Source: Sinotaia quadrata (lineage: Eukaryota > Mollusca > Gastropoda > Architaenioglossa > Viviparidae). Taken from it: DNA of 64,000 nucleotides. Shown here piece by piece: positions 45,724 to 57,460 of this stretch. The notes beneath the pieces are model-generated. The model made no database searches, was not told the origin of the DNA, and worked only from the letters and a program-made list of their open reading frames with translations. The DNA is taken from contig CM054179.1 of the NCBI GenBank assembly GCA_028829895.1, forward strand, positions 32,581,117-32,645,116. Reading direction: 5' to 3'. Position 1 is the stretch's first letter; every line of letters begins with the position of its first letter. A program made the translations under genes and the position numbers.

Positions 45724-46733
45724 CACATGCTGCAAAGATAAAGGATTGTTAGTTCCTAATTAATAACTAGATAAACCACTAGACTGACATGGTAATAGTC
45801 TGAATTGCAAAATTCAAACTCCCATCAGATCCAACAGATTATAGTTTCAAGTAGGTTATGGAACCTTACTATAGGGTAGTCTGTATCAGTGAGGAGAAAT
45901 TATGTGGTTATAGCATTCTAATTGTATTTTCTCCTAGTTTCACTACGTAAGTGTTTCTTGTAGAATACAAGGTTTTCCTTCCCCTAGCCATCGTCAGCTG
46001 ACTGTGTAGCTGGGTTCTAACTTCTATAAACAAGGGTATTTGTCAGTTTTCTATATGGCTAGTTATCAGGTTTTCCTACAAACGCTGAAACTCTAGCATT
46101 GGCCATTAGACTAGAAAGATTTCTCTGATAGTTAAAAGTTAGACAGAGACTAAAATCACATCCATGACCAAATTAAAGGAAAAAACCCAGAAATTGAATG
46201 TTGGGAGGAAAACCCCAGAAGTTGAATGGATTAAAATATTAAAAGTTAAAATATTGTAATAATGAAATACCATCATTATTATAATAAATTAAAATTTTAA
46301 AGTAAAATTATTGATACAAGTTTGAAGAATTATTATTACTATTTTTAATAAAATGATGAGAAGGTGGACTAATATGTAATACAAGCATTAAAATTAATAA
46401 TAAAATCAAGCATCATAAGATCTAAGATATAAAATAAGTCTCTTTAAACTTAAAAGGAGGTTACTTTACCTAAATAATAAAACCTTATGATGAAATATAG
46501 CTTAGGCAAGGTAAACAAAATATGTCCTTACAAGCATTTAACTTGTATACTGCAAAACTGATATATTTCTATATTAATCAAATCTATTAAACATAATAGT
46601 TAACAATAAAATAAAAGGAAATATAATGCAAATACTATAGGCAATGATGACACTAAATGAACTGGGATGCACTGTGGATAATTAACAAATAATATATTAA
46701 CAAAACAGATCCTGATTTTTATTATGAACTTAC
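45720..46733. other. intron sequence, nothing recognised
   Basis: AT-rich intron immediately downstream of the last EGF exon (46734-46917). No element recognised. Confidence 0.5.
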
Positions 46734-46917
46734 TTTGCTGAGGATTCTGACAAAGGTTTCCCGTGAAATCTGAGCATATACAATTAAAGCTACCAATACT
46801 GTTGACACATGTTCCTCCATTCAGGCATGGAGAGCTTGTACACTCATTGATATCACTGTCACAAACTCGTCCTGTATAACCAGGATTACAGGAGCAGACA
46901 AAGGTATTGCCCAACAC
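46734..46917 (-). CDS. CUBN: cubilin-like exon: last EGF domains before CUB1
   Basis: The acceptor is AAAATCCTCTGCAG and the donor CAGCAAA|GTAAGT. The frame (phase 0 in, 1 out) reads VLGNTFVCSCNPGYTGRVC, then DSDINECTSSPCLNGGTC, VNSIGSFNCICSDFTG and NLCQNPQQ. The first part finishes the EGF domain begun on exon 51698-51825; the second is a complete EGF-like domain of the calcium-binding type (DINEC...C.NGGTC.N..GSF.C.C). The N of C-x-NS-x(4)-F and the GSF residues fit the hydroxylation and packing consensus of such domains. The final NPQQ runs straight into CUB1, as in cubilin. Confidence 0.94.
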
Positions 46918-47654
46918 CTGCAGAGGATTTTAAAACAGAATGTTTGCTGTTGGTTTAGTTTGACTTATATACCTTTTACAAATAAACATACAGCAATTCT
47001 ATCAGTATTCTTTTTTTTAAATAATGAAAAAAAAACTTCATTTAGTTGAACATCAACAGCTGTTCAAATAATGATACAGAACACACACAATAATGAATTA
47101 ATTCTCAGAGAAAATATAACTAACTGATAGTACTTTATCAACCCTCTAGCTTTCTGGTAATTCCACTGTCAACCTATTATTTATTATACCTGTTATCAAC
47201 AACTTTCTAATGCAAAATGCCATGCATTAATCATTCAATATATAACTTGCCTAATGTCATAAATGTATTCTTCCCTGAAAATATTTGTTATTAGAATGTA
47301 AGTAGAGATATAATCATTTCTAGAATGTGACTAGAGATGTTAGTTTGAAAATAAGTTAGTTTAATGGTATTTGCTTGCTTATTCTGTTTATACAGTTTAC
47401 AAATATGCTATTGAATTAGACATTTAAATATATTTTAATTACTTTTGCAAGAAATGAAGCTTTTTCCATTCTAGATTGAAAGAGAACATTTGAAAGTGAT
47501 CTGTGATAAATTATAATCCTTTTTAACTATAAAGTATTGATGAGACTGAAATTAAGATCTGTTCGAACAGGTGAAATGTTTTATTTGTTCTGCTTATTTG
47601 AGAATTAATTTGTTACATGACTATAACTACTGTAACATGTAACTACTGCCTAAG
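46918..47654. other. intron sequence, nothing recognised
   Basis: AT-rich intron; no exon or repeat recognised. Confidence 0.5.
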
Positions 47655-47656
47655 CC

Positions 47657-47822
47657 AGGATTTCTTAACCAGGGTTCTGTAAAAGATCACAAGGGCTCCC
47701 CCAGCAGATTGTGATTGAAAAAATTAAGCATATAATAGATATAGTATTTTTTATGAAGAGGTTTCCTGAGATCTGAAAATTATTTCAAGGGTTCCTCCGG
47801 GTAAAAAAAAGGTTAGAGTCAG
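47657..47822. mobile_element. hAT-like MITE (candidate)
   Basis: The left end CAGGATTTCTTAACCAGGGT and the right end, inverted, CTGACTCTAACCTTTTTTTTACCC resemble the common hAT terminus 'CAG.GGTTCTTAACC(T)GGGG'. Internal GGGTTCCTCCGGG and GGGCTCCCCCAG fit that reading. No clean 8-bp duplication was found. Confidence 0.45.
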
Positions 47823-47825
47823 GCA

Positions 47826-49400
47826 AAGGCATAAACTTTGCTGGGCCTTACATCAATAAACATTTTAAAAATAAATAATGAAAATGAATAAAACCTAGAT
47901 ACACAAGATATACAGGAAAGCCTAGTACAAACACACATTTAACATAGTTATCCAAGCCACCACAAGACCTAATGGGATGTTTGTTGGAACACAAGTCTAT
48001 GAAGTTAGAGTGAAATATGGAGTTTGATTAAATGTATCTTTCATCCCTGTAACCCGACCCAGATCATGACCTTGGTTAGCTAGAGATACAGGCCTGGAGA
48101 AAAGGGATGCCAGCCCATGAATGAGTGGAGGGAATGGGGTAATATTTTCTGGACCACAGGAAAGGCCAGTAAAATCATGAACACTTTAGAAATCAGAGAT
48201 TCGCATGTCATCATAAACCAGCACAGGCATAGAATAGGAAACTTCAAAGAAAGACATTATAGGAAGGAAAAACCTTTATATAGCGTGATCTAATGAGCCC
48301 TTGTCACTCCACTTAGTACAAACCTTGCTCTGGTAGGAAGAGGTAAGTCCCAGCATTTGGGGGGGGGGGGAAGAAAAATTGTTGAGTAAAAAGTCTAGTT
48401 AGAAGACTCAATTGAGTACAAATATTCTTAGGAAGAATTCATTGTACTCCAACCAGATTATCTTTGATTCTTGGGCCTTGAAGATCACAGAAGGTATGTG
48501 TAACTGATTCTTAAATCTCTAGTTAATACTTTGTGTAATGATAAAATAATAGAATATTTTATAGGATATTTATGTATCATTAATTCACATCTTTCCTTTC
48601 AGCTTAGCTTCAATGTGCTCAGAGAAAATTAATAGCCATTGATATTTAAATACTTTAAATTATAGTCAGCAGTCTCTTACACTGCATTATATATTTGCAG
48701 AATCATGGAATGTGCTCATCATTTGAGTATGAAATGAGCATCTAATGAGATTGTCGACTGAGACTTTGCAGTGCATGCGAAATCAAAAGGGGCAGAGTCT
48801 CACACTGAACAGCTTGTTGCAGTACCAAGTTTGTGATGACATGGGTCAGCCAGTGCAGTGCTGAAATCTTCGCTTTGGGACTTTGAGCTAAGTACTTGAA
48901 CTAAGGCATTGAAACGAGTGCATATATATTAAGCTTATAGAAAAGGGAAAAGATATAGGAAAAGAAAACTGACATTGAATAACTTTGGGGCAATAACAAG
49001 TTATGTTCTTATGGGAGACTATTAATTCTCTGAATCAGATTAGAAAAAAAAATCATCATTTGTAACCTGTCATTGAATCATTTTAAAAATTGTTCTTTAT
49101 TTTATTTTTATTAATTTTCATTGATTGTTATATAAAGTTTCTTGTTTAAATTTGCATCTATTGTTGTGTCAGTTTCATTATCATCTTCATCTAGTCTGAC
49201 AAAAATAGGTGTAATCATCACACCTGTCTAATGTGTTAATGTCTGTTTTGAGTCTGTCCTGTGTATGTCTATAATATCTGTGGGGAACTGATCCTCTGGG
49301 AGGGGGGGGGGGGGTCATATGAGTTACCAGAAGTGATGTCCTCAATTGTTATCCTGTCATAGATGTTCATATTTATGGGAGGTGCCAACAGTTAGAAAGG
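47826..49400 (+). repeat. long copy of unclassified repeat family X
   Basis: It shares its start (ATAAACTTTGCTGGGCCTTA, TCAATAAACATTTTAAAAAT, CCTAGATACACAAG) and its end (GAGTTACCAGAAGTG, TTATCCTGTCATAGAT, GGTGCCAACAGTTAG) with the copy in the LTR at 33840-34552. The middle (about 48006-48894) is absent from that copy and includes GC-richer sequence and a poly-G run (48360-48370). A second poly-G run lies at about 49303-49313. It is about 1.57 kb in all. There is no coding frame and no terminal inverted repeat; its class is unknown. Confidence 0.7.
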
Positions 49401-49532
49401 CTGGTCTAAGTTATGTGGTGGCTTTTACTTTTTATATCCTTTATTAAAATTCACATTTATCTATGCTGTACATATCTCTTTTTCTATCCTTCCATTTTCT
49501 AAATCTGACTAGCATTTTATATATGTCTAAAT

Positions 49533-50235
49533 CAGGGGGTCTTAAACATGCAGCCCATGAAGCATTTTGGGATTTTCAAAATAATGACATTTCATTTATT
49601 CATTTTTCTCTTGCCGCCATGGATGTTAATGCCATCTTAACTATAAGAAGTTCTTACTTATTTATTTGTAGTCTTTCATTGGTTATACTTGTCGCACCCA
49701 ATGCAGATATCCAGCTTATATAGTGGAAGTGATCAAGTTGAATTTTCTACATTTCTACATTTTCTACAAAATAAGTGCTCATGTATATGTCTTCTGTATC
49801 GAAAAAAGAAAGCTCAGGGACAAAAAGAGTTTTTCAAGTAAAAAGGGGGGATTTATATTTTGTCACTGAGGTTATCAGTAAAATTCAATGTCTCATCTGT
49901 CAACAGATGATAGCTGTTCCAAAGGAGTACAAAGTGTGTCAGCATTACAAAACAATGCACCATGAGAAATATGATGCGTACGTGGGCAAAATTAGAGAAG
50001 ATAAAGTTATGCAACTTAAATCAGCATTATACAAACAAAGAAGTTTCTTTACCACCATCAGTCAATCCAATGAAAATTCTCATGAAAAAAAATTGTAAAC
50101 CACTATGTTCTAATTATGTTGTCTTTTTTATTAACATCTTATCATTGTAAAAAAAAATGTTCCGGTGATGCGGCCCTTGGGTTACTTTACAAGTCCTCAT
50201 TTGGCCCTCAGAGCAATTTGAGTTTGAGATTCCTG
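49533..50235 (+). mobile_element. internally deleted hAT transposon with target duplication
   Basis: The left end CAGGGGGTCTTAAACATGCA and the right end, inverted, CAGGAATCTCAAACTCAAAT are imperfect terminal inverted repeats. They are flanked by GTCTAAAT (49525-49532) and GTCTAAGT (50236-50243), an 8-bp duplication with one change. Subterminal AGCCC and GGCCC(T) words occur at both ends. The only coding part kept is a BED-finger region (49775-50098). The element is a short derivative of a ZBED5/GTF2IRD2-like hAT and lies in plus orientation in an EGF intron. Confidence 0.88.
49775..50098 (+). CDS. hAT transposase N-terminal BED-finger fragment
   Basis: An open frame of 107 codons starting MLMYMSSVSKKESSG. 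Features are RVFQVKRGDLYFVTEV, the zinc finger C-x2-C...H-x4-H in IQCLICQQMIAVPKEY and CQHYKTMHHEKYD (about residues 37-68), then LKSALYKQRSFFT and a stop. These are the first about 100 residues typical of ZBED5/GTF2IRD2-type hAT proteins; an intact protein would be over 500 residues. The zinc ligands are all intact, so a DNA-binding peptide could in principle be made, but there is no evidence of expression. Confidence 0.8.
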   Translation: MLMYMSSVSKKESSGTKRVFQVKRGDLYFVTEVISKIQCLICQQMIAVPKEYKVCQHYKTMHHEKYDAYVGKIREDKVMQLKSALYKQRSFFTTISQSNENSHEKKL

Positions 50236-50834
50236 GTCTAAGTATAAGTGAATAGTTACTCTGACTATGATGAATATGTGAAAGAAAGAAATATATAATC
50301 TAGATGTACATGTATAACCCTTTCTACAGAGGCAATTTATGCAGAATTTTAAATGGTACTTTATGCATTTTGTGCACAAACACCAATGTTCTAACATGAA
50401 GTTTATCATCACACCAGTGGGACAAAAAAGAATTTCTATACATCAAAAGGCATCCTGGCCTACTTAGATGTAAGACCAGAATGTCTGGATCCACCATTTG
50501 TGCCAGCCAGCAATGTCCATTCTCTACCACCTTAATAATAATTTCTTGCTACAAACCTATTTTCAAGAACTCTTATAACTAAAATTTCACAGACTTCTAT
50601 AAAGATGACATTTAAGGTCAACATTGGTGATGTCAGACTCTGAAGATACCTGGGAAACTCTTTTTAACTTATGGAACACCAAAGATCAAATATTTATATA
50701 ATAATTCAAAGTCTGAAGATGATAATGAATAAAAAAAATTAACTAGATTTACATGGGAATATTTCAAATATTCCATCACTCATACAAAGGAGATCTAAAA
50801 ATCAACATTTACTGTCATTTATCAGGGCATGATG

Positions 50835-50878
50835 CATTTCCTACAAATCCTGACTGACAGGTGCAGGTAACACCATAA
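50835..50878 (-). pseudogene. stray copy of 44 bp of the EGF exon at 51698-51825
   Basis: The 44 bases are identical to 51778-51821 of the neighbouring cubilin exon. On the minus strand they encode YGVTCTCQSGFVGN. Flanks on both sides differ at once, and no splice acceptor or donor is retained at the right places. It therefore looks like a dead exon fragment about 0.94 kb downstream of the true exon, in the same orientation. Confidence 0.9.
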
Positions 50879-50950
50879 GTATGAGACATAAAATTAAGAA
50901 GTAAATCAATAAAAAAATAACATTTGTTAGGCTTAAAGTTTTCAGAATGG

Positions 50951-50955
<5 letters not shown>

Positions 50956-50989
<34 letters not shown>
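50956..50989. repeat. (TTA)n microsatellite
   Basis: An uninterrupted ATT/TTA trinucleotide run of about 11 units in the EGF intron. Confidence 0.9.
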
Positions 50990-51697
50990 GCAATGCATTT
51001 AACAGGAAATAGCAGTTTAATTGGGACAGTCAACACATTATATTTTCTCATTTGTAAAATTATTTATTATCTAATAATTCTTATTAGTAAAAGGGCCAGA
51101 ATGATCTTATGCCTGTAACTCACATGCTTCTTCAGTATCAATGCCATCTTAGTTCTGTACAGGAAAATTATTACTTCTTATTTATACACTTTTAATTTGA
51201 AAAAATATAATATGTATGTCAATAAAAAACATAATAAATATATTTCATTGTATTTTCTTATATATGCTAAGCAATTGGTTGATAACGAATCCCTCTCTCT
51301 TTATTTTAGTGAAAAAAAGATGATATAATTAGGTTCTACTAGGATACATAGTTTTGTATACTTAATTTTATAGCAATAATTATTTTTAAAGTGTTAAAGG
51401 TGTAATTTCAAGGAACATCATTTAAGATGCTATGACCAGTAAGTTATATGTATTAATAGGTAAATGCCATATTTTAAGTAAGACTGATGTTTATAAAATT
51501 TAGTTTGTTAAAAGTTTTTAAAAATTTGAGTTGTAGTTTTAAATTATTATTTCTAAATAAAAATAACATGATTTATAATTAATTTTTCTCATTATAATTA
51601 ATGCATAACATTCCCATTTCAACAAAATAACTACTGAACATAAAGAGTAAAATAAAAGGTGCATCAATATGTAAGAACTACATCAAACTTTACTTAC
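50990..51697. other. intron sequence, nothing recognised
   Basis: AT-rich intron between the stray exon fragment and the true EGF exon. Nothing recognised. Confidence 0.5.
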
Positions 51698-51825
51698 TGT
51701 GCAATTTCCAAAGGTGCAAGGACTGCTTGAACAAGCATTTGTAAAAGAAGTTGGTAAACAACCATTAACACCCAAACCATTTCCTACAAATCCTGACTGA
51801 CAGGTGCAGGTAACACCATAAACAC
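51698..51825 (-). CDS. CUBN: cubilin-like exon: EGF segment
   Basis: The acceptor is GTTCTTTTAAG and the donor AATTGCACA|GTAAGT. The frame (phase 1 in, 0 out) reads GVYGVTCTCQSGFVGNGLG, then VNGCLPTSFTNACSSSPC and TFGNCT. It ends one EGF domain (C.C..GF.GNGLG..GC) and starts the next (NAC...PC..G.C), which continues on 46734-46917. The insertion GNGLGVNGC, with an extra loop before the last cysteine, matches what I recall for this EGF of vertebrate cubilin (GNGYGPNGC), a good orthology mark. A 44-bp piece of this exon is duplicated at 50835-50878. Confidence 0.92.
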
Positions 51826-52793
51826 CTTAAAAGAACAGAAAAAGAGTTAATAATTTTATAAAAATCTAAACTAAACTAAACTAAGTCAAATTTCATAACT
51901 GGTAGATGCTACAATTTCTGCTAAGTGTAATATAATGTGAAAATTTTTTTTTACCCCTACCTATATTTCATAATGCTGTCCCCACTCATAAAGTAATATA
52001 GCAGTACATTCAAGATTATATATTTGTTAACTACTCACTTACTATGTCTAATTACTTATATGCATTGTCAGAGACATCTCTGCAAATTATGCCCTGCTTT
52101 AATTAATGTTCTTATTAATTTCATTTCTCCTATAACAAGTTTCATACCAATAAAACCAGGCTTGCAAACAATGATACAATAGCCACCCTTTTATTATGCA
52201 TCAGGCATATCAGGTCACTTGACTGCCAAGTGGGGTCAGTCGAAAGGTGAGAGTAAAGGGGGTAATAGCAGGAAGGTTTGTTGATAGATGCTAAATAACT
52301 ATATATGGAGGTATGTTTTCTTTTCAATGAAGTAAGCTAAAACTTAGAATTGTTGGCATACATAGGTGTCTATAAGTAGGACCAAAAGCATACTAAAAGG
52401 TTATTCATGTACACAAGGGTAGACAACAATTGAGTGAATGAAAAGACCTTAGCCCACAGTTATAACAGTGAGGTAAGCATATCAAATTCTCAAAAATTAT
52501 TATATGTATATTGTATTAAGATTGTTTGCAGGCCTATTCATGTATTCTTTTATTTATTTTCTGTATGTAAACTTTCAGAAACATTCAGTGGCATTAGAAA
52601 ATATGCAATGTTAAACTTACCATTGTTTTTCAATACACTGTAGTGTGAACATTGGATTTAGTAAGATGCTCATTCAGTCTGCATTAATGTAAAACCTTTT
52701 TATAATTATTATAACCCACATGAGCCTGGACTGGGACATTTTATCCCATTTATTAAATCTCGTCAATTTGTAAATTAATGATCAAGGTCGAAT
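51826..52793. other. intron sequence, nothing recognised
   Basis: AT-rich intron up to a candidate LTR. No exon or identified element. Confidence 0.5.
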
Positions 52794-53348
52794 TGTAAGG
52801 GACCCTTGTTTCTGTCTGCTACAAAGGGACATGATAGGTATAGTGTAAAAACCTTGCTGATAGAACCGTACTCTATTCCAGTGGGCTCCTCCCTCCTTTT
52901 TGAGGTTTATTATCCCTGGAGATACAGTGAGATGATTTCTAAGACACATGTCCTGAAGCAAATGCTAAGTGCCAGATCTGGACTGAGCATATGTGACTTT
53001 GCTGAGTGTATTCATCCATTGTGGGAATAAACAGCTAAGTGGCATAATGTTGTCAATTGACTCTAAGTGGCTTTTGATTTAAATGAACAATCTATCACAG
53101 ACAAAATAGGTAGTCTTGAGAAGACACACATATATAGTTCTGTATCAGATTGCTTGTACAATTTTATTGTAAACTATTAAAATTTACGCTTGTTATCTTA
53201 ACAATGAATTGACCTGATTATAACTGTGATCAAGGGTTGATGGGAGTGGGAGTGAAAGTGATACAAATGATCTTCTATGTTGTAATCAGTCAGATTAAGG
53301 TAATTATTTCCAACCCTCTTCATGTACATGAATGTACCTGTCTTTACA
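52794..53348 (+). repeat. LTR with adjacent primer-site-like sequence (candidate)
   Basis: It starts TGTAAGGGACCC and ends CCTGTCTTTACA, giving TGT...ACA ends 555 bp apart. Directly after comes TTGGGTGCCAGAACTCAAGG, whose form (a short spacer, then GGTGCCAGAAC-type sequence) resembles a retroelement primer-binding site. No partner LTR or coding region follows within the window, so it would be the 5' end of a truncated element in plus orientation. No target duplication can be tested without the other end. Confidence 0.45.
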
Positions 53349-56300
53349 TTGGGTGCCAGAACTCAAGGGTGATCTAATCGTAAGGACTGAAGGGTGAATT
53401 AGAAAATTGGTCTAACATCCAGTACAGGTGTGAATATTAAAATTAATAACTTTAAATCATGATACTGGGGCAGGGTTGTAAAATAAGAGCTGATATGTAA
53501 CATGCATACATCTAGTAATTGTGAATATGAATACTGTTAGTTATCTGTTATTTAATTCATTAATCAAGAATGGATGAGTAAAGTATCACTTCTAGACAAT
53601 ACATTTTGGTCTGTCTGATGATTTATTAACAATGGTTGGGAAACATAAAAGTTGCTTTAAAAAAAACAAAACTATATTTTCGCACTGGTGAATGAATGTG
53701 CATTTTTAAAATGTGCTCAACTAATTGTGTATTCTGCTATTTCTTTTTGCACAGTCACATAAATGAAACTTAAAAAGTCATAAATAAATACATGAAAATA
53801 TTTTAACCAAACAGAAAAATGTACAAATGCTTATACGGATGATGCCACTTATTTGAATAGGAAATAAATAATACAAACTGTATAAATTGATGTAAATTAA
53901 AATTGTAATCTGTTGATGTTCTATGAAGTTAAAGCAAATACTGAAGCATGCTTTATAGTATAAGAGGCTGTGTAGGCAAACTTCAGTATATCTAACACCT
54001 TCACTCTAACAAAAAAAATAAGAAGTAAAAAAAATTATGTTTATTTATTTATCTTTACTTTTTTATTAAAATTTTCAGTAATACAAGTACAAAGGTATCA
54101 CTGTAAATTGTCTTTGTTGTGCTATACAATGTCTTTAGAGGTGGTAGTGAATAACTCTGAGTGCCTGCCTGTGAACATCCACTTGTAGTCTAGTCCATGA
54201 ATCTTTTCAAATTCATATTTGCCAAAGAGACAAGATTCAAACAGCTGATTAACCATTCAAATATAGATTCTCTTGGGAAGAGTTCTTAATCATACAAACT
54301 GCTCTTTGTACATAAGTACACTAAACCTTCATTCCAAAACTCTAAAGATCTGCATTACCGATCACTATTTTTTTGTAAAATGTTTTGTCCTAAATTATAT
54401 TTTTCAGCAAAAGCTTTAGATCTATAAAACATGGAGAAACAGTTTTCTTTGTATTTCTAATTTATTAAGACCTATTCATTTGTCACTATCTTTTACTCAT
54501 AGTAAATCTAAAATTTAAAAAACTAAAGAAAATTAATGAACAGTAATTTAAAAAATAGCAATATATTGTTTTCTTAATGCCAAAACTTTATCTAGTGACA
54601 ATATTACATTTTTCCATCATATATCTCACAAAGCATATTGTAAGGGTGTAAATTTATTACTCACTCATTGATGTCAGAATTAAAAATCCACACACCTGAG
54701 GAAAAGTAACACAAGACAGCTAGTCGCTAGCAACCTACTCCATGAATAAAGAGACCTCTAAAGTACCACTCTTTGCTTCAGTAAGGATAAATATTATATA
54801 AAGCAAGAGCTGTGTATTTCAAGTTATCTGGAAGGTGTCGACTCTCAACATAATCTTGGCTGATGTGGTTCTTTATGTTCACTTTTCTTTTGTCTGTCTC
54901 CAGTTTTTAAAGGTATATTTTCTGTACTGTTTGGTTAGCTGATACATGAGCTGTTTTGAGTGGTGTGGTAGCATCTTTGCTGCTGATGCATATTTTTCTT
55001 GTGAACACCCCAAAGAGTATTTTGACTCTCATTCCAATTGCTTTAATATTCCAAAATATAGGAGTTTAAAAGTGTAATGTTTAAATCTCTTTTTTTTTTG
55101 TTGTTAGCATCTGCAGCGCAAGAAAACTAAAATCCAGCTTTGTCTGAGGACTTCACAATAACTACTTCCTCTAATGATGGCTCACTCAAAAAAAAAAAAA
55201 AGGCAATGGATCCATTTCATGGAAAAGAATAGACATGCCAATCAAGGTGTTCAGTCAGTTATCTCCTCTTTGCCAGTCTCAGTGGATGATAATGCCTTTG
55301 GCATTGTACAGAAATGATAAGTCTTCATGCATATTATGGGACTATAGTAGCATTCGGTTGGAAGACTTTTTCCAGATGCCTTGTTAACAGATAAAGGAGA
55401 TAAGTGATTCTATATCCATGGATGTTAGCTCCCTGACTATTGACAGAACCCCTGCATGAACTTCAGGCACCAGGGGAGCTCATTTTGCCAGAGGAGTTCA
55501 GTACAAGAAAATGATAGACATCACTGTGCTGAACATTGCCTGTATAAGTTTAGTACTGCAGAACAATATCCTTCCTCCAAAATCCACAGAAATGATAGCA
55601 TATCTTGGTTGTGGCAAAGAAAATATCAGTTCTCTTGTCTCATGGTGCAATTAGAGTTTTAGTGGTAAATGGAGCAGCTAGGAGCAAGGTTAATATAAAA
55701 CACAGGAATCATGAACCATGTTGTCTAACTATCTGATTCATCTAGTTATTCATTAAGTTTTTGATTTAAATTCCCACCACCACCATAAGCAGAGAAGGGA
55801 AGTGCTTCTGGTCCATCCAGCCCCTAACACTACATGAATAATTTGAAAGTTCAATTTATTTATTTCATCAGATATTTTAGCTAATGTTGACAATAGTCTC
55901 AATCATAAGACTGGTAGACAGATCTGCTCAATTTCTATCAATTTTCACATATTCCAGTTCCTTTTCCATGGAATATATGAATATGAATAAAGATGCCTTT
56001 AGGATCTTCCTGATAGGGCACAGTTTATCAAGCTTGATGATGATCATATCTGTTAAGTTATTTTTCTGATATAGTTAGCATACTACATACTGTACATTTG
56101 TAGTCATCATTTAAAGTTTGTTATCTTAGTCATGATGCACCTTTTGATCCATCTATTTGCTTCAGTCACTCAGTGTCGTAGTTAATACAGTTAATGATAA
56201 AAACATTTAGATGGTAGGTGTGGCTACTTCATTAGGTGCCGACTGAGGAATTTGTAAAGGTAGTGCAAAAAATCCTTTTAGCATGGAATTTCACTCTAGA

Positions 56301-56526
56301 GAATCTTTTAGTTACTGTTTTTACTTGCATTTTTTGCTATATGTTACATTTAACATAAAGATCACAATGTCTATGTTTCACTACATGAATGTTAGCAACA
56401 ATATGTATATATAAATAAGTGATATAAATAAAGGACAAGGTGAAAATGTTTGTCACACATAGTCCTATCAAAAGATTGCAAAAAATTAGATCTAAAATAT
56501 TCTTTACATTTTCCTTCTGTTTTTAC
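53349..56526. other. intron sequence, unclassified
   Basis: Mostly AT-rich. The patch about 54830-55700 is less AT-rich and includes an A-run (about 55187-55201) and scraps of short open frame. It may be an old coding-derived insertion, but nothing could be identified. Confidence 0.4.
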
Positions 56527-56622
56527 CTGGTATTTCTGAACAAGAAGCCATAGAATGGCAGCCCCCATTGTTCGTGCTGCACATGCCATTCCATGTACAG
56601 GTAACTCCATTACCTTGATAAC
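56527..56622 (-). CDS. CUBN: cubilin-like exon: EGF segment
   Basis: The acceptor is CTGCCATACAG and the donor ATACCAG|GTAAAA. The frame (phase 1 in, 1 out) reads GYQGNGVTCTWNGMCSTNN, then GGCHSMASCSEIPG. It ends the EGF domain begun on 60512-60643 (CPPG|YQGNGVTC) and begins the next (MCSTNNGGCHSMASC), which is finished by 51698-51825. PPGYQG.G and GGCH..ASCS are both typical of the matching EGF pair I recall in cubilin. Symmetrical phase-1 boundaries make it a skippable module. It is 96 bp, the smallest exon here. Confidence 0.9.
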
Positions 56623-57450
56623 CTGTATGGCAGATATAAATAAAAAAATATGAGACAAGAAAACTAAAAAAAGATCCTAAGTTTTGAGTTTAAAATTACA
56701 TAACACTAGCAAAAGAAAATTGGCACAAAACAACTATGACAATAATAAAATAATGTAAAATATTTAATACAACAATATACTAATCATTAGCAATTAGTGA
56801 AATGTTTAAACAACAAAAACAATTTTTTTTTTTAATTTAAAAAAATTCCTGATGAAACTAAAGAAGTAAAATAAAACATATCTCAAACTCAAAACAAAAC
56901 AAAAAAAATATAACATTTAAGAATAAAATATACAAACTAAAGAACAATAATGAAATTAAAAGGAAATGGGAAAATGAAACCACACCAAATTAAACATAAG
57001 GAATCAAATCTTTAGTTTCTACTAAGGTGGATGATCTTTAAGGTAGATGGACTCCTGTTTGGAAACCTTCTTCTCAGTCCACATGCAGAAAACTGAAGTG
57101 AACTTAAACATTGCTAGTTAAATCGTCAATCATCCTTTCACTGGAATGGCAGATGATTGATACTCTGAACACAGTTATAGCAGGTACAAGGAGATAAGGG
57201 GATTCACAACTCTCACATGCTTCACACTTTTTGTCTGATATTGAAGGACAAGAAACTCATCTGCTCTATGAACAGTATGCAGCCTTCCTGCTCATTTCAG
57301 AAACTCAAACTGGACTAGAAAATCCATGTTTGTTCATGTGATGTTGCCTAGGTCACAGGACATTATTACTTAAGTTTTATCATAATAAAAAATGATTATA
57401 GAAATAAACAAATGTATTTTTTATTAACGGAGTATCTTTCTTTTCTATTC
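56623..57450. other. intron sequence, A-rich
   Basis: A-rich intron with long AAAACAAAA-type runs to about 56970, then mixed sequence. No exon recognised. Confidence 0.5.
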
Positions 57451-57460
57451 TTTAAAAAAC

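Noticed and set aside
53340..53380. GGTGCCAGAACTC considered as part of a tRNA gene
   Set aside because: No cloverleaf, A box or B box could be formed around it; a retroelement primer site is the simpler reading.
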